Below are positions 1-7,403 of a stretch of DNA of 19,769 nt, in pieces (position 1 is the stretch's first letter; each line of letters starts with the position of its first letter). Source of the stretch: an uncultured Lachnospira sp. (GTDB lineage: Bacteria; Bacillota; Clostridia; Lachnospirales; Lachnospiraceae); the NCBI GenBank assembly GCA_934359185.1, contig CAKRLE010000018.1, positions 1-19,769 of the forward strand. Direction: 5' to 3'. The notes under the pieces were generated by a model. That model was not told the DNA's origin, did not search any database, and saw only the letters and a list, made by a program, of their open reading frames with translations. The position numbers and the translations under genes were made by a program.

Positions 1-238
1 TGCGAAGCTTCCTGTTCCCGAAAAAAAATATACCACCATCAAACGCCTGATACTCACAAACTTACAATCCAACTGAGTAATTTGAAACTCCTGCATTCTC
101 GAATACATCGAATTCATCTATTCTGAAATCCATCTGATACGATGACTTTCAGATACAAAGAAAGACCGCTCACTTTCAATTTTTCTTGAAAATGAACGGT
201 CCTTCACGCTTCTGTTATTTAGTTGAATGATGATGATA
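1..238. other. Intergenic stretch, no convincing gene
   Basis: No open frame here has a ribosome site and coding character. The only structure I see is the imperfect hairpin at 161-204, listed separately. A 19-codon ATG frame on the minus strand lacks a Shine-Dalgarno sequence and is not called. Confidence 0.5.
161..204 (-). terminator. Probable rho-independent terminator of the leftward rlmCD transcript
   Basis: Two 19-base arms (161-179 and 186-204) pair around a 6-base loop. The few non-identities become G-U pairs in one RNA strand. Read on the minus strand, the stem is followed by a T-rich TCTTTCTTTGT tail, as expected for termination of a leftward transcript. It lies about 180 bases past the rlmCD stop and just past the open tail frame at 239-442. 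Confidence 0.45.
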
Positions 239-442
239 TTACTTTCTCTTTGATGTGTTTCCGAAGCCGCAGTCCAATACGACTGAGACATTCACACCAT
301 CTGAAATTGCTTTTTTGTATGTTTTCCGGTCACTCTGGTCAAACCGAAAAAACCTCTCAAAGTACTGGAAGTCGAGAAGTTTTACGAATCTGTCCGATGT
401 AGTGCAACTATTGTCTCTATATGCACCGTATTCGGAAACATA
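239..442 (-). pseudogene. Open, coding-like tail frame overlapping the 3' end of rlmCD (remnant or frameshifted extension)
   Basis: A second minus-strand frame is open for 67 codons from just after a TGA (445-443) to a TAA at 241-239. It overlaps the last 20 or so codons of rlmCD in another frame and continues 140 bases beyond its stop. The part past the rlmCD stop reads like protein, with stretches such as KLLDFQYFERFFRFD, DRKTYKKAISDGVNVSVVL and DCGFGNTSKRK. It has no ATG and no visible ribosome site, so it cannot be an independent gene as it stands. It could be the broken end of another gene, a C-terminal extension of rlmCD reached by a frameshift (real or a sequencing error), or a chance frame. 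I do not recognise the family. Confidence 0.3.
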
Positions 443-1764
443 TCAACACAACAAGCCTTTTCAACCTTATATCCACTCGCCTGCAGCATCTCCAAATCCC
501 TTGCAAGTGATGTTGGCTTGCATGAAATGTAGACAATATTATTAACTCCATAATCAATTATCTTCTCAAGAGCCTTTGGATGTATGCCGTCTCTTGGTGG
601 GTCGAGCATGATAAGGTCAGGTGTCTCATTAATGTTGTCAAGCGCCTTGAGGACATCATCTGCAATAAATTCACAGTTAGTCAATCCGTTAAATTCCGCA
701 TTCTGGCGGGCAGCAACAACAGCTTCCTCAATTATCTCAACACCGACAACCTTTTTTGCAACTGGCGCAAGAATCTGTGCAATAGTACCTGTTCCACTGT
801 ATAAATCAAACACAATTTTATCCTTGGTAGTTCCAATGTAATCTCTTGCCTTAGAATATAATACCTCTGCTCCAAGTGAGTTAGTCTGGAAGAACGAGAA
901 TGGACTTATCTTGAAACGCAGTCCAAGAAGCTCTTCCTCAATATAATCACGACCATATAAAATGTCTGTTTTATCATTTTTGACAACATCTGCAAGACTG
1001 TCATTGTATGTGTGAAGGATTCCTGCAATCTTACCTTCAAGTTCAAGTGCAAGCAATGCATCCTTCCACTCATCAAGCACCACTTTCATCTGCGTAGTCG
1101 TCACAAGGTCTACAAGAATTTCGCCTGTTTTCTGTGCACGTCTTACCAGCAGATGCCTAAGATATCCCTCATGTGTAATCTTGTGAAGGTATAGAATATC
1201 TTTATCCTTGAAATAATCAAGTGTCGCACGCAGGATTTTAGAAAAATCATCATTGATAATGCGGCATCCTTCAACCGTCACGATATCATATGTGCTGTTT
1301 CTCTTATGAAGTCCCAGCGCAAGTTCGCCATCCTTGACCTCGTCGCCAAATGAAAACTCCATCTTATTGCGGTAATGCTCTGTCATCGGACTTCCTGTTA
1401 TCCCCTCAAATTCATAATCTGTCTTGATTGAACCATCAAGGATGTCCTTTACCTGCCTCTCTTTCATCGCAAGCTGGGCTTCATATGCAACTGTCTGATA
1501 TGTACATCCACCACATCTGCCAAAATATTCACAGGCTTCCACCGTTTCCAGCGGCGATTTTTCAAGTACTCTAAGCAGCCTTGCCTCACATTTATCCTTA
1601 CGCTTCTTATTGATACCAAATTCAACGAGCTGTCCCGGAATAGAATTCTTCACCACAACAAGTTTTCCATTGTCCTCCGGGTTCTCTGATATCGCACTCA
1701 CGTAAGCTTTATTAGGAAAATCTACATACTCAACTTTTCCTGTCAGCACATCACCTTTTCTCAT
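382..1764 (-). CDS. rlmCD: 23S rRNA (uracil-C5)-methyltransferase, TrmA/RlmCD family
   Basis: This enzyme uses S-adenosylmethionine to make 5-methyluridine in 23S rRNA. Gram-positive RlmCD acts at U747 and U1939, and the exact target here is inferred. The 460-residue length is normal. A TRAM-like N-terminal segment is followed by three iron-sulphur cysteines in C78-x5-C84-x2-C87, with the probable fourth at C167. Next come FQTNS near 292, the AdoMet loop DLYSGTGTIA at 320-329 and DPPRDG at 388-393. The nucleophilic cysteine is C415 in YISCKP, and the general base is Glu450 in VHIET. The ATG follows AGGAGT at good spacing. A -10-like TATAAT lies at 1802-1807 on the minus strand, but I see no clear -35. 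An odd second open frame overlaps the 3' end (239-442). Confidence 0.93.
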   Translation of the reverse strand: MRKGDVLTGKVEYVDFPNKAYVSAISENPEDNGKLVVVKNSIPGQLVEFGINKKRKDKCEARLLRVLEKSPLETVEACEYFGRCGGCTYQTVAYEAQLAMKERQVKDILDGSIKTDYEFEGITGSPMTEHYRNKMEFSFGDEVKDGELALGLHKRNSTYDIVTVEGCRIINDDFSKILRATLDYFKDKDILYLHKITHEGYLRHLLVRRAQKTGEILVDLVTTTQMKVVLDEWKDALLALELEGKIAGILHTYNDSLADVVKNDKTDILYGRDYIEEELLGLRFKISPFSFFQTNSLGAEVLYSKARDYIGTTKDKIVFDLYSGTGTIAQILAPVAKKVVGVEIIEEAVVAARQNAEFNGLTNCEFIADDVLKALDNINETPDLIMLDPPRDGIHPKALEKIIDYGVNNIVYISCKPTSLARDLEMLQASGYKVEKACCVDMFPNTVHIETIVALHRTDS

Positions 1765-2154
1765 ATATACTCCTATTTCTGTTTATATTTTATATACTCA
1801 TATTATAAATGTTTATTTTACATAGCATTTGCTATATCCACATTATTATATCATTTTATAAATGTGTTTTTGGCTTAAATTAATAATTTTCCCCTCAAAA
1901 ATCCAATATCAGCGTTTATTACATGTTTAAAAATCAAGTTCAGCTTAAAACCACATGATTTTTCATATAAATCCAACATTTGGGCTAATCATGGATTTTT
2001 CAGGATATTTCATGATATGGAGCCAAAATTATATTATAACACTTAATCTGAAGCTGATTTTGGATTTTTGCAAGGTTTCTATGGTTAAAAATCCAAATCC
2101 TCCATGACTCCCTGACATAAGCCATATAGTTTCAACACCAGCATCACACTGCCA
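1765..2154. other. Long A+T-rich intergenic region with repeated AAAAATCCA motifs
   Basis: No supported gene lies here. The stretch carries at least five copies of AAAAATCCA or close variants: 1897-1906 (+), 1967-1975 (+, ATAAATCCA), 1992-2000 (-), 2061-2069 (-) and 2087-2095 (+). The last two form an 11-bp perfect inverted repeat. A TATAAT-like box for rlmCD is at 1802-1807 (minus). Confidence 0.5.
2059..2097. repeat. Perfect 11-bp inverted repeat with 17-base loop
   Basis: TTTGGATTTTT at 2059-2069 pairs with AAAAATCCAAA at 2087-2097. It is part of the AAAAATCCA motif cluster. It does not look like a standard terminator because the stem is A+T-rich and is not followed by a T-run. It may be a binding site or a decayed repeat element. 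Confidence 0.5.
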
Positions 2155-2199
2155 TTTAATTAAATAAAGCCACCAGTCGGACAATCCGGCCAGTGGCTT
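2154..2199 (-). terminator. Rho-independent terminator for the leftward small membrane protein gene
   Basis: Arms 2167-2181 and 2185-2199 form a 15-bp stem on a 3-base loop. On the minus-strand RNA there are two G-U pairs and one mismatch. The stem is followed by TATTTAATTAAAT. The G-U pairs work only on the minus strand, which gives the direction. It lies about 80 bases downstream of the stop at 2280, possibly ending the pcrA/small-protein transcript. Confidence 0.7.
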
Positions 2200-2279
2200 A
2201 CTAATACTCTGTAACATTCTCTCTGGCTTAAATAACTTAAACTTAAATGCTCTAAAGCCAGTTCCAACAAGATTCAGGA

Positions 2280-2534
2280 TTACTTCTCGTCCTCGAAATC
2301 ATCCTCGAAGTCATCTTCAAAATCGTCCTCAAAATCATCATCGAAATCATCAAGATAATCAGGGGTAAAGTATCTGTATACAGCATATGCAATACCTGCT
2401 ACTGCTGCTACTGCTCCAACAATCGCAAGAACTACTATTAAAATGTTGCAGCAACTCTTTTCTTCCTTCTTTTCTTCCTTGTGAATAAGTTCATTAATCT
2501 TTGATGTCAACTCTTCTATCTTTTCTCTATTCAT
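2280..2534 (-). CDS. Small single-pass membrane protein with acidic DDFE-repeat tail
   Basis: This is an 84-residue protein of unknown function. Residues 1-27 are charged and probably helical (EELTSKINELIHKEEKKEEK). Two cysteines (28-29) come next, then one hydrophobic segment of about 22 residues (30-51). The C-terminal tail is almost wholly acidic, built of DDFE units ending in EDEK. The most likely topology is one membrane anchor with the acidic tail on one face, and the side cannot be fixed. The ATG is preceded by AAAGGAGT. An extended -10 promoter lies just upstream, and the gene follows pcrA by about 100 bases on the same strand. It resembles the short clostridial proteins grouped under DUF4366, but I hold that loosely. 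The tail is encoded by a 12-bp tandem repeat. Confidence 0.75.
   Translation of the reverse strand: MNREKIEELTSKINELIHKEEKKEEKSCCNILIVVLAIVGAVAAVAGIAYAVYRYFTPDYLDDFDDDFEDDFEDDFEDDFEDEK
2290..2349. repeat. Five 12-bp tandem repeats encoding the acidic DDF(E/D) tail
   Basis: Five consecutive 12-base units of form TCNTCRAARTCR (plus strand) run from 2290 to 2349. Each encodes D-D-F-E or D-D-F-D on the minus strand. The units differ mainly at third codon positions, so the protein repeat is kept while the DNA has diverged. Confidence 0.85.
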
Positions 2535-2577
2535 AGTTAATACTCCTTTCCGTTCAAGATGCTCTTAATATGACAAG

Positions 2578-2586
2578 ATTATAACA
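2578..2586 (-). promoter_or_regulatory. Extended -10 promoter for the small membrane protein gene
   Basis: On the minus strand TGTTATAAT gives a perfect TATAAT with the extended TGn element, about 45 bases before the ATG. No good -35 is present, which is usual for extended -10 promoters. The gene may therefore be expressed independently of pcrA. Confidence 0.5.
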
Positions 2587-2633
2587 CAGCATTTTTTACT
2601 TTACTAGCCTTTTGATGTAATTTTTCTGCCTGA

Positions 2634-5201
2634 TTAAACTTTCTTAAGTCTTGCAAATCCAGCAAGCATTTTCTTGACTCCATAATCATTAAAATCTACC
2701 GTAACCATGTAATCCTTAGTTGCACTTACAATATCTTTCACAACACCCTCACCGAATTTGACATGACTGACAGTATCGCCAACCTTATACCCAAGGCCAG
2801 AAGTCGCAAAATCCTGTGCAGCTTCCGTACTTCCAGATTCATGTACTTTAGCTGATGTGCTGTCAGATACACTTGCTTTCTTTGCTGTGCTTCCGAAACT
2901 GCTCATAGGAAATTCTTTACCAAATCCAACCTTTTTATTCTCATTTGCAGCAGAAACATTTCTTATCGCAGCTTTATCCTTGGTTGAACCACCATAATTG
3001 GTCATACTTCCATAATTAGTTGAACTTCCATACCTTGTAGGTGCTGCATTTCTTCCAAGTCCAGCCCCATAAGAGCCAGTCTGACGGCCACTGATACTTG
3101 TTCTCTTTGCATTATATGATTCATATCTGCCTGCATTGCCGCTTCCATATCTTGCAAGCACATCCTTGGCATGTGCTCTTGGGCTGAAAAGACCTGTTGA
3201 TTCAGGTTCCTTGACTCCACCATAGTCAATTTTTGATTTGTTGTAGCCAGTCACATTGTTCTGAACCTCAAGATATTCAGCTGGAATTTCTTTGACAAAC
3301 CTCGAAACCTTATTCATCTGTGTCTCACCACGAACCATTCTCTGCTTGGCACAGCTTATGATAAGCTCCTTCTCCGCTCTTGTTATACCAACATAACAGA
3401 GTCGCCGCTCTTCCTCAATCTCTGTCGGATCATCTGACACAATCGTCATGTAGCTTGGAAATAGCCCATCCTCAAGTCCTGTAAGATAAACAATCGGAAA
3501 TTCCAGACCCTTAGCGCTATGAAGCGTCATAAGACTTACCTGGTTATTTGACTCCGACAGATTATCAATATCAGCAATCAGTGCCACATCTGCAAGAAAT
3601 GCGCTGAGTGAGTGGTCTTCCTCGCCATCTGTCTCCTCGACATTACCGCTCTCAAACGCAACAATCTTATTGATAAATTCATCAATATTTTCCTGTCTTG
3701 CCTCAACTTCCTCTCTTGTCTCTGTCTCTGCAAGACTCTCAACGTAACGCACATCCTCCAGAATTCCATTAGTAAGCTCTTCAATTGTCATAAACTGCTG
3801 CTTTGCCTTATATCCCTGTATAAATGTAACGAAATTCTCTAATTTGCCGAGAGACCTTCCTATATCTGGTATCTCTGATGCGTTGCAGAGTGCATCCCAG
3901 AATGACATATCATTGGCATCAGCAAACTGCTGTACTCTGTCAATAGTAGTCGCACCAATTCCGCGTTTTGGAACATTGATAATTCTCTTAATTGCCTGGC
4001 CATCACTGCCATTGTCAACTGTTTTAAGATATGCAAGAATATCTTTAATTTCTTTTCTCTGGTAGAAATTCACACCGCCATAAACCCTGTAAGGCACATT
4101 TCTAAGAATAAGCTTCTCTTCCAGAAGTCTCGACTGTGCATTAGTTCTGTAAAGAATTGCAAAATCATTATAATTCCAGCCATCACGCACCTTGCTGCAT
4201 ATGCTCTCAACCACGCCTTCTGCTTCCTTATATCCATCTTCATACAGACAGAACGGAATCTTATCTCCCTTGGAATTATCTGTCCAAAGCGTCTTAGGCT
4301 TTCTTCCAATGTTATTAGCAATAACGCTGTTAGCTGCATTAAGGATTGTCTGTGTTGACCTGTAGTTCTGTTCAAGCTTGATAACCTTGGCATCTGCAAA
4401 TACAGTCTCAAAATTAAGGATATTACTTATATTAGCGCCTCTGAACTTATAAATTGACTGATCATCATCACCAACAACACACAGATTGCCATATTTTCTG
4501 GCAAGAAGGCTTATGAGATTGAACTGGATAGTATTCGTATCCTGATACTCATCAACCATTATATACTTGAATCTCTCCTGATATGCCTCTAATATGTCGG
4601 GTGCTTTTTCAAATAACTCGACAGTTTTATATATCAGGTCATCAAAATCAAGTGCATTATTAAGCTTTAACTCTTTCTGATATTCTATGTACACCTGTGC
4701 AATTCTTTTAAGATTATAGTCATTGCCAGCATCAAGCAGGAACTGCTCAGGGCTTGTGTACTCGTCCTTTGCTCTTGAAATCGCACTCATTATTGTACGC
4801 TCTTTAAGCATTTTAGTATCTATATTTAACTTTTTACACACATCCTTGACAACGCTCTTCTGGTCGTCAGTATCATAGATTGTGAAATTAAGATTATACC
4901 CGATTCTATCTATATATCTTCTAAGTATACGCACGCATGTAGAGTGAAATGTGCTTACCCACACCTGATTACCGCAATCAGTTATGTTATCAACTCGCTC
5001 TTTCATCTCTGCTGCCGCTTTATTAGTAAATGTTATGGCAAGAATATTATATGGGCTGACTCCGCACTCTTCAATAAGATATGCGATTCGATGTGTAAGA
5101 ACTCTCGTCTTGCCTGAACCAGCACCGGCAATAATAAGCAGGCTGCCATCCGTATATTTGACAGCTCTTCGCTGCATTTCATTCAAACCTTCTAAATTCA
5201 T
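2634..5201 (-). CDS. pcrA: ATP-dependent 3'-5' DNA helicase PcrA (UvrD/Rep, SF1A)
   Basis: This helicase acts in nucleotide-excision repair, removal of replication blocks and plasmid rolling-circle replication. All superfamily 1 motifs are visible: the Q-motif region NLEGLNEMQRRAV at the start, Walker A GAGSGKT at about 26-32, TFTNKAA, DEYQDTN near 220, GDDDQSIYKFRGA, QNYRST, TLHSAKGLEFPIV and YVGITRAEKEL. The C-terminus has a flexible Gly/Ser/Tyr-rich linker, then a Tudor-like domain (VGDTVSHVKFGEGVV) that in PcrA contacts RNA polymerase. I place the start at the ATG at 5201, giving 855 residues. It is 6 bases after GGAG and gives the usual MNLEGLN N-terminus. An in-frame TTG four codons earlier overlaps that ribosome site. 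The gene follows the YdjI-like gene by 76 bases, with a hairpin between them. Confidence 0.95.
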   Translation of the reverse strand: MNLEGLNEMQRRAVKYTDGSLLIIAGAGSGKTRVLTHRIAYLIEECGVSPYNILAITFTNKAAAEMKERVDNITDCGNQVWVSTFHSTCVRILRRYIDRIGYNLNFTIYDTDDQKSVVKDVCKKLNIDTKMLKERTIMSAISRAKDEYTSPEQFLLDAGNDYNLKRIAQVYIEYQKELKLNNALDFDDLIYKTVELFEKAPDILEAYQERFKYIMVDEYQDTNTIQFNLISLLARKYGNLCVVGDDDQSIYKFRGANISNILNFETVFADAKVIKLEQNYRSTQTILNAANSVIANNIGRKPKTLWTDNSKGDKIPFCLYEDGYKEAEGVVESICSKVRDGWNYNDFAILYRTNAQSRLLEEKLILRNVPYRVYGGVNFYQRKEIKDILAYLKTVDNGSDGQAIKRIINVPKRGIGATTIDRVQQFADANDMSFWDALCNASEIPDIGRSLGKLENFVTFIQGYKAKQQFMTIEELTNGILEDVRYVESLAETETREEVEARQENIDEFINKIVAFESGNVEETDGEEDHSLSAFLADVALIADIDNLSESNNQVSLMTLHSAKGLEFPIVYLTGLEDGLFPSYMTIVSDDPTEIEEERRLCYVGITRAEKELIISCAKQRMVRGETQMNKVSRFVKEIPAEYLEVQNNVTGYNKSKIDYGGVKEPESTGLFSPRAHAKDVLARYGSGNAGRYESYNAKRTSISGRQTGSYGAGLGRNAAPTRYGSSTNYGSMTNYGGSTKDKAAIRNVSAANENKKVGFGKEFPMSSFGSTAKKASVSDSTSAKVHESGSTEAAQDFATSGLGYKVGDTVSHVKFGEGVVKDIVSATKDYMVTVDFNDYGVKKMLAGFARLKKV

Positions 5202-5223
5202 ACTAATCTCCAATGCATAAAAC

Positions 5224-5257
5224 AGCCATGGAACGATGATAACGCCGCCCCATGGCT
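5224..5257 (-). terminator. Weak hairpin between the YdjI-like gene and pcrA (terminator or attenuator)
   Basis: AGCCATGG at 5224-5231 and CCATGGCT at 5250-5257 form a perfect 8-bp stem with an 18-base loop. On the minus strand GTTTTAT follows. The T-run is short, so partial readthrough into pcrA is plausible. Its position just before the pcrA ribosome site fits an attenuator or a weak operon terminator. Confidence 0.4.
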
Positions 5258-5277
5258 TAATAAAAATCTACAGCCTG

Positions 5278-6243
5278 TTATACAAGCTTAGTTCCGCAGT
5301 TAGCACAGAACTTTGCACCATTAACTGGCTGTCCGCACTCTGGACAGAACTTAGGTGCAGCTCCCTTGCCTCTTGGCATCTGGCTCTGGTTATTGGCATT
5401 ATTAGAATTATTGAATGAATTCATCATCTGCTGTCCCATAGCCATGCCCATCTGCATGCTCATCATATCACCAGCGATGTTAGAACCGCCACCCCTGCCA
5501 AGATTATCAGCCATAGCCATCTGTGTATACTTGTTCATGTCACCAACCATAGCCTGAGAAGCAGCTTTATTCTGCATCTTAGTAATCTCTTCTGGATAAT
5601 TGAAGCTTGCAATATTAAATCCTGTTATCTCTATACCAATCTTACATATTTCCATGTCAAGGTCCTGCCTGATACCATTAGCGATATCCATGGCATTCGC
5701 CTGAAGATTGAACATATCCTTACCTTCCTTAGATATCCACTTCATAAGAAGCTGGTCAAGGACTGCAACAACTCGTTCCCTGACATCTTCCACTGTATAT
5801 ATCTGCTTGACACCTGCAACCTTATCAATCATGGCAACATAATCGCTTACCTTGAAATTAAATGTTCCAAATGCTCTCACAGGGCATCCACCTGGAAGAT
5901 TCTGTGTTGGTAATGATATTGGATTCTTAGTTCCCCATTTAACAGTGAACTCTTTAGTATTGACAAATAATACCTCAGCTCTCATTCCACTATTAAATCC
6001 GAACTTAAATCCTTTAAGTGTTGAAAGGAATGGAATAATATCTGACTCTACATCAAAACTTCCCTCTTCCTTAAATATTCCTTCAATAACACCATTGTAC
6101 ATAAATATAGCATCCTGACCTGGTCTTATGATAAGCCGGCTGCCCTTCTTGATTTCCCTGTTAGTCCATTTCCAGAATATAACGTCATCACGGAACTCTT
6201 CCCACTCGATGACATTGGCTAACTGTCTTCCAAATAATCCCAT
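5278..6243 (-). CDS. ydjI: SPFH-domain protein with C-terminal zinc ribbon, YdjI-like
   Basis: This 321-residue protein resembles Bacillus YdjI, which in that organism is needed to bring PspA to the membrane. Residues 1 to about 200 form the SPFH/virion-core-like domain (WKWTNREIKKGSRLIIRPGQ, then VRAFGTFNFKVSDY near 122). A Met/Gln/Asn-rich linker with NNSNNANNQSQ follows, then a double zinc-ribbon CPECG...CANCG in the last 30 residues. There is no signal peptide, so membrane contact would be peripheral or through a partner. The ATG follows GAGG by 6 bases. It starts 22 bases after the pspA stop, so the two are almost certainly one operon. This matches the pspA/ydj operon of Bacillus and supports a membrane-stress role. 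Confidence 0.85.
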   Translation of the reverse strand: MGLFGRQLANVIEWEEFRDDVIFWKWTNREIKKGSRLIIRPGQDAIFMYNGVIEGIFKEEGSFDVESDIIPFLSTLKGFKFGFNSGMRAEVLFVNTKEFTVKWGTKNPISLPTQNLPGGCPVRAFGTFNFKVSDYVAMIDKVAGVKQIYTVEDVRERVVAVLDQLLMKWISKEGKDMFNLQANAMDIANGIRQDLDMEICKIGIEITGFNIASFNYPEEITKMQNKAASQAMVGDMNKYTQMAMADNLGRGGGSNIAGDMMSMQMGMAMGQQMMNSFNNSNNANNQSQMPRGKGAAPKFCPECGQPVNGAKFCANCGTKLV

Positions 6244-6265
6244 ATCAATCCTCTATTCTATAATA

Positions 6266-6949
6266 TTAAAGTCCCATCTTTGCCTTAAGTGCTGCAAGTT
6301 CATCATCAACTGCTGATGTAGATGGCTTATCGTCATATTTAGCTGCAAGTGTATCAATATCAGTATCTGATGCTGACTTGTTAAGCTCTGCCATAGCATT
6401 AGCCTCATCAAGCATCTTATTAGCCTTAGCCTCCATACGGTCAAATGCTTCCATATTATTACCAGCACCCTTGAAACTTGAACCAACCTCGTTGATTCTT
6501 TCCTGTGCCTTAGCAGCCTTCATAGTCGCCTTAATTGCTGTTCTTCTAGCCTCTAAGCTCTCCATATCCTTAACGAGCTTATCATGCATCTGACGCATCT
6601 TAGTTGAATTATCCTTAGCAATATCATATGCCTTCTGAAGTGATGCCTGTGTTGTTGTAAGCTGCTGCTTTTTCTCAAGGAAACTTCTTGCATCATTCTC
6701 ATTGCCTGCTAAAAGTGCCTTCTCTGCATATGACTGCATCTTCGCAATCTGCTCATTGCAATCATCTAACTCTCTTTTAGCCCTAGTCTCTTCTGCCATA
6801 ACAGATGCTGTCTCAGCCTTAACCTTTCCAAGGTCGCTCTCTAAATTTCTCATATACTGGTCAATCATCTTCTCTGGATCCTCACACTTATCAAGAAGTG
6901 CATTAATATTAGAAGCCATAATATCCTTAAATCTTGTTAAAATCCCCAT
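6266..6949 (-). CDS. pspA: PspA/IM30 (ESCRT-III-like) membrane-stress protein
   Basis: PspA-family proteins form helical rods or rings on the inner face of the membrane and protect it under envelope stress. The 227-residue product starts MGILTRFKDIMASNINALLDK, the family's amphipathic membrane-binding helix. Long coiled-coil helices follow (AEETRAKRELDD, AGNENDARSFLEKK, ESLEARRTAIKATMKAAKAQ). I place the start at the ATG at 6949 because it has GGAGG eight bases upstream and gives the family N-terminus. A longer in-frame start at 7000 would add 17 unrelated residues and include the ribosome site. A strong promoter lies at 7010-7038. Downstream and co-transcribed is the YdjI-like SPFH gene. Confidence 0.92.
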   Translation of the reverse strand: MGILTRFKDIMASNINALLDKCEDPEKMIDQYMRNLESDLGKVKAETASVMAEETRAKRELDDCNEQIAKMQSYAEKALLAGNENDARSFLEKKQQLTTTQASLQKAYDIAKDNSTKMRQMHDKLVKDMESLEARRTAIKATMKAAKAQERINEVGSSFKGAGNNMEAFDRMEAKANKMLDEANAMAELNKSASDTDIDTLAAKYDDKPSTSAVDDELAALKAKMGL

Positions 6950-7009
6950 CGCTGAATCCTCCCATATATTCATAATATGTATTATTACCGACGCATCCAC
7001 GTCTTTATC

Positions 7010-7038
7010 ATTATATTATATTCCACAGTATTTGTCAC
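7010..7038 (-). promoter_or_regulatory. pspA promoter
   Basis: On the minus strand GTGACA (7038-7033), a 17-base spacer and TATAAT (7015-7010) form a near-consensus sigma-A promoter. Transcription would begin near 7003 and leave a leader of about 54 bases before the pspA ATG. The -35 is only nine bases from the edge of the palindromic element at 7048. Confidence 0.7.
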
Positions 7039-7047
7039 GATAAAGTT

Positions 7048-7322
7048 TAAACTTGCAGGGTGTCTGCGCTGACCTGGTCACTGCTCTGCCACAGGCAGGC
7101 TGCTAAATATTCATGACGACAGTCGTGCAGGTCTTAGGCTGGTGTTAGACATAATGCTAATCAGAATGCTAAACGTCCAAGCGCAAGCGCGTTTTTAGCA
7201 TTCTGATTATATAGGCATTGTCGTGCCAGCCTTAGAGCTGCTAGACTCAAAGGACCAGAATATTTAGCAACCTGCCTGTGGCAGAGCAGTGACCATGTCA
7301 GCGCAGACACCCTGCAAGTTTA
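7048..7322. repeat. 275-bp palindromic element (giant hairpin, possible MITE) between divergent promoters
   Basis: The outer arms 7048-7112 and 7258-7322 are inverted repeats matching at 63 of 65 positions. Inside them, AGTC-GCAG-TCT-AGGCTGG on the left mirrors the right side imperfectly. The centre is a perfect 16-bp stem (7158-7173 with 7194-7209) around a GC-rich apex. Either strand could fold into a single rod along its whole length. It is richer in G+C than its surroundings, has no ORF and ends in TA on both sides, as do mariner/IS630-type MITEs. It fills the space between the pspA and DUF1836 promoters without being transcribed from either. A MITE, a structured RNA gene or a regulatory DNA structure are all possible. 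Confidence 0.8.
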
Positions 7323-7341
7323 TCTCTATTGTGAAAAGTTC

Positions 7342-7370
7342 TTGCTATCTAGTTTTTAATACTATATAAT
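7342..7370 (+). promoter_or_regulatory. Promoter of the DUF1836 gene
   Basis: TTGCTA (7342-7347), a 17-base spacer and a perfect TATAAT (7365-7370) lie 20 bases from the end of the palindromic element and 33 bases before the start codon. The start of transcription would be near 7377. Confidence 0.65.
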
Positions 7371-7403
7371 GTATCATGTATATTTGAAAGGAGATTGTAA
7401 GAC

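Noticed and set aside
1897..2097. CRISPR-like array
   Set aside because: The repeated unit is only about nine bases, occurs in both orientations and has irregular spacing; no cas genes are nearby.
2029..2217. 62-residue minus-strand ORF
   Set aside because: Its N-terminal part is encoded by the arms of the terminator hairpin at 2167-2199 and it has no credible ribosome site.
2223..2261. 7-bp CTGGCTT/AAGCCAG hairpin after the small membrane protein gene
   Set aside because: The short stem and 25-base loop make it weak; the stronger terminator at 2154-2199 follows.
3612..3842. Plus-strand ORFs within pcrA and other leftward genes
   Set aside because: They are opposite-strand shadows of well-identified coding sequences, with no ribosome sites or homologous domains visible.
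6950..7000. Longer N-terminus for pspA starting at 7000
   Set aside because: It would include the GGAGG ribosome site and adds residues foreign to the family; the ATG at 6949 gives the normal start.
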